From Balneolales bacterium (GTDB lineage Bacteria > Bacteroidota > Rhodothermia > Balneolales > HLUCCA01), in contig JANJTJ010000020.1 of NCBI GenBank assembly GCA_024711145.1, positions 1 to 35,978 on the forward strand: 35,978 nt of DNA. The letters are read 5' to 3'. Both the position numbers and the translations under genes were made by a program. Below the pieces are notes generated by a model that had not been told where the DNA came from, searched no databases, and saw only the letters and a list, made by a program, of their open reading frames with translations. Position 1 is the stretch's first letter; each line of letters starts with the position of its first letter. Below are positions 1-8,955 of this stretch, one piece after another.

Positions 1-75
1 GGAACCGAATTGGCCGACATGGTCGAGGCTTGGATTCCTCAGGCGCTGGCTTTCCAACGTCACCTGAGATCCTAA
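1..75 (+). CDS. C-terminal end of an unidentified protein (partial)
   Basis: Frame 1 is open from the window edge and closes with TAA at 73-75, giving 24 residues that end in F-Q-R-H-L-R-S. The codons look like those of the neighbouring high-GC genes. Nothing in so short a tail identifies the family. The gene converges on fbaB, with a short 7-bp repeat tract filling the 38-bp gap. Confidence 0.5.
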   Translation, partial: GTELADMVEAWIPQALAFQRHLRS

Positions 76-107
76 CCTCGCACCATGTACCTCGCACTTC
101 GCACTTG
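76..107. repeat. Degenerate heptamer tandem repeat
   Basis: Successive 7-base blocks read CCTCGCA, CCATGTA, CCTCGCA, CTTCGCA, CTTG. The tract fills the spacer between two convergent stop codons (75 and 114). It is one of several 7-bp-period tracts in this window. Confidence 0.55.
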
Positions 108-113
108 GTCCGA

Positions 114-1184
114 TCAGGCCACCGTCACGCCCTTGTCCAGATACACGTCCTGGATGAGGTTGAGGATCTGCACGCCTTCGTTCATGGGACGCTGGAAGGC
201 TTTGCGGCCGGAGATGAGGCCCATGCCGCCGGCGCGTTTGTTGATGACGGCGGTTTTGGCGGCGTCGGCGAAGTCGTTGGCGCCGGAGGCCCCGCCGGAG
301 TTGATGAGTCCTTGCCGACCCATGTAGCAGTTGGCCACCTGGTAGCGGGTGAGGTCGATGGGGTGGTCGGTGGTGAGTTTGGTGTACATGCGCTCGTCCA
401 GCTTGCCGTAGGAGGAGCTGCCCGAGTTGATGGCTTTGTAGCCGCCGTTGTTCTCGGGGAGTTTCTGCTTGATGATGTCGGCCTGGATGGTGACGCCCAG
501 GTGGTTGGCCTGGCCGGTGAGGTCGGCGCTCACGTGGTAGTCCACCCCGTCTTTCTTGAAGGCGTTGTTGCGCGTGTAGCACCACAGGATGGTGGCCATA
601 CCCAGTTCGTGGGCATAGGCGAATGCTTCGGCCACTTCGACGATCTCGCGGGTGGCGTCGTCGCTACCGAAATAGATGGTGGCTCCGATGGCCGCCGCAC
701 CCATGTTGTAGGCGTCTTCGATGGTACCGAACAGCACCTGCTCCGATTTGTTCGGGTAGGTGAGCAGCTCGTTGTGGTTCACCTTCACGATGAAGGGAAT
801 CTTGTGGGCGTATTTGCGGGCCACGGAACCCAGTACGCCGAAGGTGGAAGCCACCCCGTTGCAGCCCGACTCCACGGCCAACTTCACGATGTTCTCACTA
901 TCGAAATAGATGGGGTTTTTGGCGAAGGAGGCACCGGCGCTATGCTCGATGCCCTGGTCTACCGGCAGGATGCTCAGGTACCCGGTGCCGGCCAACCGAC
1001 CCGAATTGAACAGCCATTCCAGGTTGCGCATCACCCGGATGCTGCGGTTGCTGGGTGCGAAGATGCGGTCCGTGAAATCGGGACCGGGCAGATGCAACGA
1101 TTCTTTCGGAATGGTGGTGCAGGTGTGCGATAGCAGGGATTCGGCTTCGGCGCCGAGCAACGATTCGATCTTTGGGCTGGCCAT
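114..1184 (-). CDS. fbaB: Class I fructose-bisphosphate aldolase
   Basis: A 356-residue protein of the DhnA/FbaB class I aldolase family, which cleaves fructose 1,6-bisphosphate to glyceraldehyde 3-phosphate and dihydroxyacetone phosphate in the cytoplasm. Visible family segments are L-P-V-D-Q-G-I-E-H near residue 75, the V-K-V-N-H-N-E segment, and [10 protein letters not shown], which carries the Schiff-base lysine expected for this family. The C-terminal G-R-K-A-F-Q-R-P stretch fits phosphate binding. The start is the ATG at 1184, because the family sequence begins M-A-S-P-K; an in-frame upstream extension to 1262 looks non-coding and runs toward a repeat tract. It is divergent from dus. 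The glycolytic pgk lies elsewhere in the window, not in the same operon. Confidence 0.93.
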   Translation of the reverse strand: MASPKIESLLGAEAESLLSHTCTTIPKESLHLPGPDFTDRIFAPSNRSIRVMRNLEWLFNSGRLAGTGYLSILPVDQGIEHSAGASFAKNPIYFDSENIVKLAVESGCNGVASTFGVLGSVARKYAHKIPFIVKVNHNELLTYPNKSEQVLFGTIEDAYNMGAAAIGATIYFGSDDATREIVEVAEAFAYAHELGMATILWCYTRNNAFKKDGVDYHVSADLTGQANHLGVTIQADIIKQKLPENNGGYKAINSGSSSYGKLDERMYTKLTTDHPIDLTRYQVANCYMGRQGLINSGGASGANDFADAAKTAVINKRAGGMGLISGRKAFQRPMNEGVQILNLIQDVYLDKGVTVA

Positions 1185-1266
1185 GATGGGTCGGAATGAG
1201 GTGGATGACAAAGACCCCGGAATATACCCCGAACCCGGGAAATCCTGGGGAAGCGGTTCCATATCG

Positions 1267-1302
1267 GTACTACAGTACTACAGTACTACTGTACTACAGT
1301 AC
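1267..1302. repeat. Octamer tandem repeat, unit GTACTACA
   Basis: Four head-to-tail 8-base units (GTACTACA, GTACTACA, GTACTACT, GTACTACA) are followed by a trailing GTAC. Each unit carries the palindrome GTAC. It lies in the 180-bp spacer between the divergent fbaB and dus genes. Confidence 0.85.
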
Positions 1303-1326
1303 AACGGTATGTCGCGATTCGGATCA

Positions 1327-1354
1327 ACTCCCGACTCCCGACTCCCAACTCCCT
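1327..1354. repeat. Heptamer tandem repeat, unit ACTCCCG
   Basis: Four 7-base units: ACTCCCG, ACTCCCG, ACTCCCA, ACTCCCT. The last T is also the first base of the putative promoter element of dus, so the repeat occupies the -10 to -40 zone of that promoter. Confidence 0.85.
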
Positions 1355-1361
1355 ATCTTTG
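1354..1361 (+). promoter_or_regulatory. Bacteroidota-type -7 promoter element TATCTTTG for dus
   Basis: An exact match to the TAnnTTTG consensus used by the Bacteroidota housekeeping sigma factor, three bases before the dus ATG. With the usual spacing, transcription would begin at or next to the start codon, so the mRNA would be leaderless. Confidence 0.6.
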
Positions 1362-1364
1362 GGG

Positions 1365-2345
1365 ATGAACATCGGACCGATCGATCTGGGCCCGCGGCCC
1401 GTGGTTTTGGCACCCATGGAGGACGTGAGCGACTCCCCCTTCCGCCAAATGTGCAAGCGCATGGGGGCAGCGGTGGTGTACACGGAGTTCATCTCATCGG
1501 AGGCCATGATCCGCGAAGCGCCCAAATCCATGTTCAAAATGGAGTTCGAGGAAATGGAGCGCCCCTTCGGCATCCAGATCTTCGGCGGTCGCGAGGAGGC
1601 CATGCACGGCGCCGCCCGGATCGCCGAAGCCGCCGGTCCCGACCTGGTGGACATCAACTTCGGCTGCCCGGTATATAAGGTGGTGAACAAGAACGCCGGG
1701 TCGGCCTGCCTGCGCGACCTCGGCCTCATGGAACGCATGGCCGGCACCGTGGTGGATGCGGTGCGCACCAAACCGGTAACGGTCAAAACCCGCCTCGGCT
1801 GGGACGACGCCACCATCCGTATTCAGGAAGTGGCCCTCATGCTCCAGGCCTTGGGCATCAAAGCCCTCACCGTGCATGCCCGCACCCGGGCCCAGGGCTA
1901 TCAGGGTTCGGCCCGATGGGAGTATTTCAAGCTCCTCAAGAACACCCCGGGGCTGCATATCCCCATCATCGCCAACGGCGACATCACCACGCCCGAGCAA
2001 GTCAAAGACCTGTTCGACACCTACGGGGTGGACGGCGTCATGATCGGTCGGGCGGCCATAGGCAACCCCTGGATCTTCCGCGATACGGCCCATTTCCTGG
2101 AAACCGGCGAACACCTGCCCGAGCCCACCTGGCAGGAACGCGTGGAGCTGTGCATCGAACATCTGAAGGCCAGCGTGGCCCACCACGGCGAGCGCAAAGG
2201 CGTAATCATGATGAAAAAACAGTACGGCAGCTATCTGAAGAACATCCCCGGCGGCAAACACCTCCGCATCGGCCTCATGGCCCTGGAAGACCCCGCCGAG
2301 CTGGAACTGCGGCTGAGGGAATTCGCGCCTCTGCAAGAAGTATGA
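1365..2345 (+). CDS. dus: tRNA-dihydrouridine synthase (DusB-like)
   Basis: A 326-residue FMN enzyme that reduces specific uridines of tRNA to dihydrouridine with NAD(P)H. The TIM barrel starts with V-V-L-A-P-M-E-D-V-S-D (residues 13-23). The catalytic cysteine is Cys101 in D-I-N-F-G-C-P. Further family segments are V-K-T-R-L-G-W, T-V-H-A-R-T-R-A-Q-G-Y and the phosphate-binding stretches A-N-G-D-I and G-V-M-I-G-R-A-A-I-G-N-P-W. The ATG at 1365 is chosen over a TTG two codons upstream, which lies inside the promoter element. The stop touches a 7-bp repeat that leads directly into the DUF486 gene, so the two are probably co-transcribed. The subfamily (DusB rather than DusA or DusC) is an inference. 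Confidence 0.93.
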   Translation: MNIGPIDLGPRPVVLAPMEDVSDSPFRQMCKRMGAAVVYTEFISSEAMIREAPKSMFKMEFEEMERPFGIQIFGGREEAMHGAARIAEAAGPDLVDINFGCPVYKVVNKNAGSACLRDLGLMERMAGTVVDAVRTKPVTVKTRLGWDDATIRIQEVALMLQALGIKALTVHARTRAQGYQGSARWEYFKLLKNTPGLHIPIIANGDITTPEQVKDLFDTYGVDGVMIGRAAIGNPWIFRDTAHFLETGEHLPEPTWQERVELCIEHLKASVAHHGERKGVIMMKKQYGSYLKNIPGGKHLRIGLMALEDPAELELRLREFAPLQEV

Positions 2346-2365
2346 AGGATAAAGGATAAAGGATG
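2345..2365. repeat. Heptamer tandem repeat containing a ribosome-binding-like site and start codon
   Basis: Three units: AAGGATA, AAGGATA, AAGGATG. The first unit begins on the last base of the dus stop codon; the third ends in the ATG of the DUF486 gene. Each unit contains the purine-rich AAGGA. Confidence 0.85.
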
Positions 2366-2734
2366 AGTAAGACATTGTATACCATCATCCTTTTGATCAT
2401 ATCGAACGTGTTCATGACGTTCGCCTGGTACGGGCATCTCAAGTTCAAGGAAATCAGCGGGCTGCAGCAGCTGTCCCTGTTCGGCATCATCCTGGTAAGT
2501 TGGGGAATCGCCTTTTTCGAGTACCTGTTCATGGTGCCGGCCAACCGCATCGGGTCCGACATGAACGGCGGGCCCTTCTCCCTCATCCAGCTCAAGGTGC
2601 TGCAGGAAGTGATCACCCTCACGGTGTTCATGCTGGTGGCGCTGCTCGTGTTCAAGACCGAGACCTTCCGCTGGAACCACGCCCTCAGCTTCCTATTCCT
2701 GGTGCTGGCCGTGTATTTCGGATTCCGGAAATAG
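2363..2734 (+). CDS. DUF486 (DMT-like) small membrane protein
   Basis: A 123-residue protein with four predicted membrane helices, matching the DUF486 family of small drug/metabolite-transporter-like proteins, whose substrate is unknown. Family features seen are the N-terminal L-Y-T-I-I-L-L-I-I-S-N-V-F-M-T-F-A-W-Y-G-H segment and the central F-E-Y-L-F-M-V-P-A-N-R-I-G stretch. The start codon lies in the third unit of a 7-bp repeat, giving a repeated AAGGA upstream. It follows dus by 17 bases and precedes alkC by 7 bases, so the three probably form one transcript. No function is claimed beyond membrane localisation. Confidence 0.85.
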   Translation: MSKTLYTIILLIISNVFMTFAWYGHLKFKEISGLQQLSLFGIILVSWGIAFFEYLFMVPANRIGSDMNGGPFSLIQLKVLQEVITLTVFMLVALLVFKTETFRWNHALSFLFLVLAVYFGFRK

Positions 2735-2741
2735 GAAGCGC

Positions 2742-3836
2742 ATGCTGCTCAAGGAGCTCGTGCATGCGGAATTCCTGGACCGGTTGGGTGGCGCCCTCCG
2801 GCGGGAAACGCCCGCATTCGATGCGGTCGCATTCCGGAACGCCGTGCTCGGCGCCGACTTCCCGGCCCTGGAGCTGAAGGCGCGCATCCGCCGCACCGCC
2901 GAGGTGCTCTATGCGCACCTGGCCCTTCCCTTCCCCGATGCGGCCGAGGTGCTGGTACGGGTTTCCGAGCGCCTGTATGCCGAGTTGAACCCCAACCCCT
3001 ACGGCCTGCAATTGGTCTGCCTGTCGGAAGTGGGCGAGATATACGGCCGGGCGCATCCCGAGGCCGCTTTCCGGCTGTTCGAATGGAGCACCCGTGTGGG
3101 CACGGCCGAATTCGCGGTGCGGCCGTTCCTGCTGGCCGATCCGGCCGGTTCCCTGGCCCGCTTGGAGCGTTTCGCCCGGCATGAGGACCATCATGTGCGC
3201 CGGTTGGCCAGCGAGGGCTCGCGTCCGCGCCTGCCTTGGGGCATGGCGCTCAAGCCCTTCCAGCGCGACCCCTCCCCTACGCTTCCCATCCTGGAGCGGC
3301 TCAAAACCGACCCCAGCGACTACGTGCGCCGCTCGGTGGCCAACCATCTGAACGACATCGCCAAGGACCACCCGGAGCTGGCGCTCGACCTGGCCGAACG
3401 GTGGCTGGGCACCCACCCGCATACCGACGCCCTGGTGCGGCACGCCATGCGCGTGCTCATCAAGCGGGCGCATCCGCGGGCGCTGGCCCTGTTCGGGTGG
3501 CGGCCGGAAGCCGCGGTGCGCGAGGCCCGCATCGCCATCCATCCGCAGGCGCCGCGCATCGGAGCCAGTGCACGCATCGCGTTCGGGTTCGTGCTCGACA
3601 CGGCGGCACCCGTGCGCGCCGATTATGTGGTCGGCTACCGCAAGGCGGACGGATCCATTCGGGAAAAGGTCTTCGTGGGGGTGGAACGGCACTTGGAGGC
3701 CGGTTCGCACCGGTTCGAACGGACCCATTCCTTCCGGGAAATGACCACAAGGAAACACCATGCCGGAACCCATACCCTGGAGCTGATGGTGAACGGAATG
3801 CGTGTGGCCCGGGCGGGATTCGAACTGACCGATTGA
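2742..3836 (+). CDS. alkC: AlkC-type DNA alkylation repair glycosylase with C-terminal Ig-like domain
   Basis: A 364-residue member of the AlkC branch of the HEAT-repeat DNA glycosylases, which excise cationic alkylated bases such as 3-methyladenine. Diagnostic stretches are E-F-A-V-R-P-F-L, H-V-R-R-L-A-S-E-G-S-R-P-R-L-P-W (around residues 146-165) and Y-V-R-R-S-V-A-N-H-L-N-D-I-A-K-D-H-P. After the helical repeats (to about residue 255) comes a beta-rich tail of about 110 residues that looks like the Ig-like domain known from some AlkC proteins. That tail is rich in basic residues and histidines. The start ATG is preceded by AGGAAG, one of the better Shine-Dalgarno sequences here, and the gene follows DUF486 by 7 bases. 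Confidence 0.88.
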   Translation: MLLKELVHAEFLDRLGGALRRETPAFDAVAFRNAVLGADFPALELKARIRRTAEVLYAHLALPFPDAAEVLVRVSERLYAELNPNPYGLQLVCLSEVGEIYGRAHPEAAFRLFEWSTRVGTAEFAVRPFLLADPAGSLARLERFARHEDHHVRRLASEGSRPRLPWGMALKPFQRDPSPTLPILERLKTDPSDYVRRSVANHLNDIAKDHPELALDLAERWLGTHPHTDALVRHAMRVLIKRAHPRALALFGWRPEAAVREARIAIHPQAPRIGASARIAFGFVLDTAAPVRADYVVGYRKADGSIREKVFVGVERHLEAGSHRFERTHSFREMTTRKHHAGTHTLELMVNGMRVARAGFELTD

Positions 3837-3901
3837 CAACGGGTGCCGTGGTTCCTACTATGGCGGTGCATCGCACCTAACCACCTGATTTGCAGTCACC
3901 T

Positions 3902-4300
3902 ATGGAAATCAACCATCTCTCCGTCATTGGTGCGGCTTTGGCCGCTTTCGGCATCGGCGCGCTCTGGTACAGCCCCGTCCTGTTCGCCAACGCCTGGATG
4001 AAAGCCTGCGGGTTCACCGAAAAAGACCTGGAAGGCGCCAACATGGGTGCCATATTCGGCGGCTTCTTCGTGTGCGCCATCATCATGTCGTATTGCCTCG
4101 CCCACTTCATCGGCCGCCCCGAAATCGATGTGACCATGGGTGCCGTGTACGGCGCGCTCACCGGCGCTGGCTGGATCACCCCGGCCATCGTGGTGAACGG
4201 CCTGTTCGAGCGCCGTCCCTGGACCTACGCCGCCATCCACGGCGGGTACTGGACCGTCAGTTTCACCGTGATGGGCGTGATCCTGCGCTACTGGCCCTGA
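3902..4300 (+). CDS. DUF1761 family membrane protein
   Basis: A 132-residue protein with four hydrophobic segments, recognised as DUF1761 from the N-terminal helix followed by A-L-W-Y-S-P-V-L-F, the K-A-C-G-F-T-E loop and the H-G-G-Y-W-T segment near the end. The function of the family is unknown. The ATG at 3902 is preferred to an in-frame TTG four codons upstream. A TACTATGG element at 3856-3863 may be its own promoter, giving a leader of roughly 35 bases. The gene converges on serS, separated by a heptamer repeat that can form a hairpin. Confidence 0.82.
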   Translation: MEINHLSVIGAALAAFGIGALWYSPVLFANAWMKACGFTEKDLEGANMGAIFGGFFVCAIIMSYCLAHFIGRPEIDVTMGAVYGALTGAGWITPAIVVNGLFERRPWTYAAIHGGYWTVSFTVMGVILRYWP

Positions 4301-4311
4301 TCCTCGTGTTC

Positions 4312-4360
4312 GGAAGTCTGTTTTCGGTTTTCTGAAAACAGAAAACGGTAATCTGTCAAC
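4312..4360. repeat. Degenerate heptamer array NGnnnnC, seven units
   Basis: Seven consecutive 7-base blocks: GGAAGTC, TGTTTTC, GGTTTTC, TGAAAAC, AGAAAAC, GGTAATC, TGTCAAC. Position 2 is always G and position 7 always C. The array fills the spacer between convergent DUF1761 and serS, and its last block contains the serS stop codon (4356-4358, minus strand). Confidence 0.75.
4318..4341. terminator. Putative bidirectional hairpin terminator inside the heptamer array
   Basis: An 8-bp perfect inverted repeat, CTGTTTTC (4318-4325) and GAAAACAG (4334-4341), with an 8-base loop, lies between convergent stop codons. The stem is A/T-rich and no long T-tract follows, so termination strength is uncertain. 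Confidence 0.4.
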
Positions 4361-5600
4361 CGAGGAAATCGGGCAGTACCACACGGCCATCGGGTTGCTG
4401 GTAAGTCTCCAGCAAGGCCGCCATCACCCGCGGCAGGGCCAGGCCCGATCCGTTGAGGGTGTGTACCAGGCGGGGTTTGCCGTCTTCCCCGCGGAACCGG
4501 ATACCCATGCGGCGCGACTGGAAGGTTTCGAAATTGGAGCAGGAGCTCACTTCCAGCCAGCGCTGCTGGCCCGGCGCCCATACTTCCAGGTCGTATTTCT
4601 TGGTCTGGGTGAAGCCCATGTCGCCCGTACACATGAGCAAGGTGCGGTAGGGCAGGCCGAGTGCCTCCAGCAGGCCTTCGGCATCGCGCCGGAGCGACTC
4701 GAGCTCGTCGTAGCTGGTATCGGGGTGTACCAGTTTCACCAGTTCCACCTTGTCGAACTGGTGCAGCCGGTTCAGTCCGCGCACGTCCTTGCCGTAGCTG
4801 CCGGCCTCGCGGCGCCAGCAGGGCGTATGGGCGGCATATCTGATGGGTAACGCTTTCCCGTCCAGGATCTCGTCCCGGTGGAAATTGGTAACCGGTACTT
4901 CCGCCGTGGGAATGGCATAAAAACCATCGCGGGGCGCTTCATACATCTGGTCTTCCTTGTCGGGAATCTGACCGGTACCCCGGGCGCTGTCCTCGTTCAC
5001 GAAATACGGGGCCTGCAATTCCACATAGCCGTTCTCTCCGGCGCGGTCCAGGAAGAACTGGATAAGGCGGCGTTGCAGTTTCGCGCCGAACCCCACATAA
5101 AAGGGGAAACCGGCGCCGGTGACCTTCACGCCGCGTTCGAAATCGATCCACCCGTATTCGGCCACGATGTCCCAATGCGGGCGCCGCCATTCCTGGGGGA
5201 GGGGTTCGCCCCAGGTGCGCACCGTCACGTTTTCGTCGGGGGTGGCACCCACGGGCGCGCTGGGATGGGGCACGTTGGGAATGCGCAGCAACAGGTCGGT
5301 CCGGCGCGCTTCGGCCTCGGCCGCGGCGGCCTCGAGCTCCTTCAGCCGTTCCTTCATGACACCGGTGGATGCGATGAGGGCCTGGGCTTCGTCCTTTTTG
5401 CCCTGACCCATGAGGCGACCCACATCCTTGGCTTGGGCGTTGGCATCGGCACGGAGCTGGTCGCCCTCGCTCTTGAGGCGGCGCCAGGTTTCGTCCACCT
5501 GCAGCACCTGGTCCACCAGGGTGGTGTCGGTTTCGCCTTTGGCACGCATGCCGGCTTTCACGGCATCGGGGTTTTCCTTGATGAAATGGATGTCGAGCAT
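4356..5600 (-). CDS. serS: Seryl-tRNA synthetase
   Basis: A 414-residue class II aminoacyl-tRNA synthetase that charges tRNA-Ser and tRNA-Sec with serine. The N-terminal [11 protein letters not shown] start is typical. Residues about 25-105 form the long antiparallel coiled-coil arm that grips the tRNA. Motif 2 ([15 protein letters not shown]) and motif 3 ([10 protein letters not shown]) are present. The ATG at 5600 is fixed by family alignment; the open frame runs much further upstream only because of high GC. It starts two bases after the leuS stop, so translation is probably coupled. Both synthetases lie at the end of an operon headed by acyl-activation genes. Confidence 0.96.
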   Translation of the reverse strand: MLDIHFIKENPDAVKAGMRAKGETDTTLVDQVLQVDETWRRLKSEGDQLRADANAQAKDVGRLMGQGKKDEAQALIASTGVMKERLKELEAAAAEAEARRTDLLLRIPNVPHPSAPVGATPDENVTVRTWGEPLPQEWRRPHWDIVAEYGWIDFERGVKVTGAGFPFYVGFGAKLQRRLIQFFLDRAGENGYVELQAPYFVNEDSARGTGQIPDKEDQMYEAPRDGFYAIPTAEVPVTNFHRDEILDGKALPIRYAAHTPCWRREAGSYGKDVRGLNRLHQFDKVELVKLVHPDTSYDELESLRRDAEGLLEALGLPYRTLLMCTGDMGFTQTKKYDLEVWAPGQQRWLEVSSCSNFETFQSRRMGIRFRGEDGKPRLVHTLNGSGLALPRVMAALLETYQQPDGRVVLPDFLG

Positions 5601-5602
5601 GT

Positions 5603-8026
5603 TCAGACCACGAAATTCACGATGCGTTTGGCGACGAAGATCTCTTTCTTGATGCCGTTTTCCAGGTATTTGGCCACGGTGGCATCGGCTTTGGCCAGAC
5701 CCATCACATAAGCCTGGTCGTCGGCCAGGGCGGCGTCGACGGTGAGCTGGGCACGCACCTTGCCGTTCACCTGCACGGCATAGGTGAAGGCATCGGCCGC
5801 CAGATGGCGTTCCTCCCACACCGGCCAGGGCTCGTAAGCCAGGGTTTCGGGGTTGCCCAGTTTCTCCCACAGCTCCTCGGCCATGTGGGGGGCGAAGGGC
5901 GAGAGCAGCAGCACGAAGGTGCGCATCACTTCCAGCGGTTTCACCTCCCATTTCATGGCTTCGTTGTTGAAGATCATGAGTTGGGATATGGCCGTGTTGT
6001 AGCGGCCGTTCTCGATGTCTTCGGTCACTTTGCGGATGGTCTCGTGCAACACCTTGAGCTGCTCGCGGGTGGCTTCGACCGGGCGGATGTCGGCAGACAA
6101 GGCCTCCGACTCCTCTTGCATGTACACCCGCCACACCCGTTTCAGGAACCGGTGCACGCCCTCCACCCCCCGCATGCTCCAGGGTTTCACCTGTTCCAGC
6201 GGACCCATGAACATCTCATACAGGCGCAGGGAATCGGCGCCGTACTGGCGGATCACATCATCCGGATTGATGATGTTGCCCCGCGACTTGGACATCTTCT
6301 GGTTGTCTTCACCCAGGATCATGCCCTGGTTCACCAGTTTTTGGAAGGGCTCCACGGTATGAACCACGCCGGCGTCGTACAGCACCTTGTGCCAGAACCG
6401 GGCATATAGCAAGTGCAGAACCGCGTGCTCGGCACCACCCACGTAGAGGTCCACCGGCATCCAGTATTTCTCGCGGTCGGGATCCACCGGACCCAGCGTG
6501 TAATCGGGGCTGATGTAGCGCAGGTAATACCAGCAACTACCCGCCCACTGGGGCATGGTGTTCGTCTCGCGGCGGGCCGGGCGCCCCGTTTCGGGGTCGG
6601 TAGTGGCCACCCAGTCGGTGATGGTGGCCAGCGGCGACTCGCCCGTACCACTGGGTTCGTAGCGTTCCACATCGGGCAAGGTGAGCGGCAATGTGTCCAC
6701 CGGTAGCGGTTTGGGGCCGCCGTCCACATGGATCACCGGAATGGGTTCGCCCCAGTAGCGCTGGCGCGAGAAGTTCCAATCCCTCAGTTTGAAATTGACC
6801 GAACCGGTGCCGGCGCCCCGCTCTTCGAGCCAGGCGATCATGCGGGATTTGGCCTCGGCCACATCCAAGCCATCCAGGAACCCGGAATGTACCAGCTTGC
6901 CGTCGCCGGTCCAGGGGGCCTGGGTCACGTCTCCCCCGCCCACCACTTCGACAATGGGCAGTGCATAGGTTTTGGCGAACTCCCAATCGCGTTCGTCGTG
7001 CCCCGGTACGGCCATGATGGCGCCGGTACCGTAGCTGATGAGCACGTAATCGGCGATCCAGACCGGCACTTCCGCGCCGTTGGCCGGATTGATGGCATAA
7101 GCCCCGGTGAACACCCCCGACTTCTCCTTCACCAGTTCGGTGCGTTCCAGGTCGGATTTGTGGGAAGCGGATTCGATGTAGGCGGAAACGGCGGCCCGTT
7201 GGCCGGCCGTGGTGATGGTGTCCACCAAGGGGTGTTCGGGCGCCAGCACCATGTAGGTGGCACCGAACAGCGTATCGGGCCGGGTGGAGAATACCTTGAT
7301 CTCCGCATCGTGGCCTTTCAGCCGGAAGATGATGTCGGCGCCGGTGGATTTGCCGATCCAGTTGCGCTGCATCTCCTTCACCGATTCGGGCCAGTCGAGG
7401 CCTTCGAGGTCTTCGAGCAGGCGTTCGGCATAGCGGGTGATGCGCAACACCCATTGGCGCATGGGCAAGCGTACCACGGGATGGCCGCCCCGCTCCGACT
7501 TGCCGTCGATCACTTCCTCGTTGGCCAGCACGGTACCCAGGGCCGGGCACCAGTTCACGGGAATCTCGGCCTCGTAGGCCAGCCCCCGCTCATACAGTTT
7601 CAGAAAGATCCACTGGGTCCATCGGTAGTAGGCCGGGTCGGTGGTATCCACCTCGCGGTCCCAATCATAGGAGAATCCCAAAGCCTGAAGCTGCTCCCGG
7701 AACCGTTTGATGTTGGTCTGGGTGGTGACGGCGGGATGGGTACCCGTCTGGATGGCATATTGCTCGGCGGGCAGGCCGAACGCATCCCAGCCGATGGGGT
7801 GCAGCACATTGAACCCGCGCATGCGCTTGTACCGGGCCACGATGTCGGTGGCGGTGTAGCCTTCGGGGTGGCCCACATGCAGGCCCGACCCCGACGGATA
7901 CGGAAACATGTCCAGCACATAATATTTCGGCTTGGACCGGTCGCTGTCGTCGGTCCGGAAGATCTTGCGCCCGACCCAGTGGTTCTGCCACTTGGGTTCG
8001 ATGCGCGACGGGTTGTACTCGCTCAT
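5603..8026 (-). CDS. leuS: Leucyl-tRNA synthetase
   Basis: An 807-residue class I synthetase that charges tRNA-Leu and edits mischarged products. The N-terminus [14 protein letters not shown] is typical. The HIGH-type motif appears as H-V-G-H in [12 protein letters not shown]. The CP1 editing domain includes [11 protein letters not shown]. The KMSKS loop is in [11 protein letters not shown], and an anticodon-binding domain follows. The length is slightly under the usual 820-870. The start ATG overlaps the stop of the upstream acyl-CoA reductase as ATGA (8023-8026), indicating tight translational coupling. Confidence 0.96.
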   Translation of the reverse strand: MSEYNPSRIEPKWQNHWVGRKIFRTDDSDRSKPKYYVLDMFPYPSGSGLHVGHPEGYTATDIVARYKRMRGFNVLHPIGWDAFGLPAEQYAIQTGTHPAVTTQTNIKRFREQLQALGFSYDWDREVDTTDPAYYRWTQWIFLKLYERGLAYEAEIPVNWCPALGTVLANEEVIDGKSERGGHPVVRLPMRQWVLRITRYAERLLEDLEGLDWPESVKEMQRNWIGKSTGADIIFRLKGHDAEIKVFSTRPDTLFGATYMVLAPEHPLVDTITTAGQRAAVSAYIESASHKSDLERTELVKEKSGVFTGAYAINPANGAEVPVWIADYVLISYGTGAIMAVPGHDERDWEFAKTYALPIVEVVGGGDVTQAPWTGDGKLVHSGFLDGLDVAEAKSRMIAWLEERGAGTGSVNFKLRDWNFSRQRYWGEPIPVIHVDGGPKPLPVDTLPLTLPDVERYEPSGTGESPLATITDWVATTDPETGRPARRETNTMPQWAGSCWYYLRYISPDYTLGPVDPDREKYWMPVDLYVGGAEHAVLHLLYARFWHKVLYDAGVVHTVEPFQKLVNQGMILGEDNQKMSKSRGNIINPDDVIRQYGADSLRLYEMFMGPLEQVKPWSMRGVEGVHRFLKRVWRVYMQEESEALSADIRPVEATREQLKVLHETIRKVTEDIENGRYNTAISQLMIFNNEAMKWEVKPLEVMRTFVLLLSPFAPHMAEELWEKLGNPETLAYEPWPVWEERHLAADAFTYAVQVNGKVRAQLTVDAALADDQAYVMGLAKADATVAKYLENGIKKEIFVAKRIVNFVV

Positions 8027-8955
8027 GCCGGAAAATACGGAGATAGCAGCCACGAGACGGGGTCGATCCCGTCGGGGCGCCAATCCCAGGCGGGGGTTTG
8101 CGCTTGGGAAAGAGGCTCCCAGCGGGGATGCGGGAACGCGGGCGGCGGGGCCGCTCCCGGATGATAGAGCTGTTGGAGGCCGGCGCCGAGATCGGCGGCA
8201 TCGGCGATCATGCGGTCGAGGGGTGCTTGCACCCAGGTCACATAGCCGTCTTCGTCCCACAGGGGCGGTTCGGGGCTCACCAGCACCGTGCCAATGCGGA
8301 TATGTGGTGCGCCGATGGCCTGCAGATAGGCTTGGCGGTATCGGATGCGCGGCGGCGGGGTTCGGTCGGCGAAGGGGCTGCCGGCGTCGGCCAACAGGCG
8401 GGCCGCCTGGGTGAATGCGAGCGGCGAATGGATGCGGCGGACGCTTCGGCACCCGGCACCGTCGTAACGGGCGATGCCTTCGGCCAACTCCCGGAGCGTG
8501 TCGGTATCGAGGCGGTCCACCCAGGCCAGGGAGGTATGCGCCGTGCGGATCAGGAAACGGGTGGCATCGTGCACGGCGTCGAGTTCGTGCAGACGGCGCA
8601 ACACCCCGGGTACGCTGGACTCGGAGCCGGAAAACAGCACGGCATCGGCGCGCAACCCGCGGAAAGCGGCCAGATCGGTATGATGGAGGGGAAAGCCGGG
8701 TACCGGAGCCAATGGCAGGGCCGTCTCGGCCAGGAATGCGGGGATCAGGTCCGGGTCTTTACGGCTGAGCTTGCCGGCGTAGCGCATGCCGGCCCGATAC
8801 ACGGCCAGCACGTCTTGCCAACCCACCAAAGGCAGGTTGCCGGCATGCAGGCACAACACCGAAACCGGAAGCGGCAGGGCGGCCGGCGGCGGCACGGCCT
8901 GTGCCCGGGCTGCGGCGGCCGCGTGGCGGATGTCGTCCGGGTGGAAGGTGCTCAT
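8023..8955 (-). CDS. Acyl-CoA reductase-like protein (LuxC-related)
   Basis: A 310-residue protein resembling the short acyl-CoA reductases that Bacteroidota carry beside a LuxE-like partner. LuxC-type enzymes reduce an enzyme-bound acyl thioester to the aldehyde with NADPH. The expected catalytic cysteine is Cys169 in [13 protein letters not shown]. The segment [12 protein letters not shown] near residue 105 matches the nucleotide-binding region. It is much shorter than classical LuxC (about 480 residues). The ATG at 8955 overlaps the upstream LuxE-like stop as ATGA (8952-8955), and its own stop overlaps leuS the same way. Whether it makes a free aldehyde, and from what acyl group, cannot be read from sequence. 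Confidence 0.75.
   Translation of the reverse strand: MSTFHPDDIRHAAAAARAQAVPPPAALPLPVSVLCLHAGNLPLVGWQDVLAVYRAGMRYAGKLSRKDPDLIPAFLAETALPLAPVPGFPLHHTDLAAFRGLRADAVLFSGSESSVPGVLRRLHELDAVHDATRFLIRTAHTSLAWVDRLDTDTLRELAEGIARYDGAGCRSVRRIHSPLAFTQAARLLADAGSPFADRTPPPRIRYRQAYLQAIGAPHIRIGTVLVSPEPPLWDEDGYVTWVQAPLDRMIADAADLGAGLQQLYHPGAAPPPAFPHPRWEPLSQAQTPAWDWRPDGIDPVSWLLSPYFPA

Noticed and set aside
30-1133. Long plus-strand open frame opposite fbaB
   Set aside because: It is antisense to a clear aldolase gene; the translated sequence is Gly/Val/His-rich without family features, as expected for a shadow frame in high-GC DNA.
1267-1354. CRISPR array
   Set aside because: Units are 7-8 bases, head to tail with no spacers, so these are simple tandem repeats.
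5601-6134. Upstream extension of the serS frame into leuS
   Set aside because: The family N-terminus M-L-D-I-H-F begins at 5600; the extension is out of frame with leuS and unlike any synthetase domain.
8027-8452. Upstream extension of the leuS frame
   Set aside because: The LeuRS sequence begins at 8026 in an ATGA overlap; the extension is Pro/Arg-rich shadow translation.
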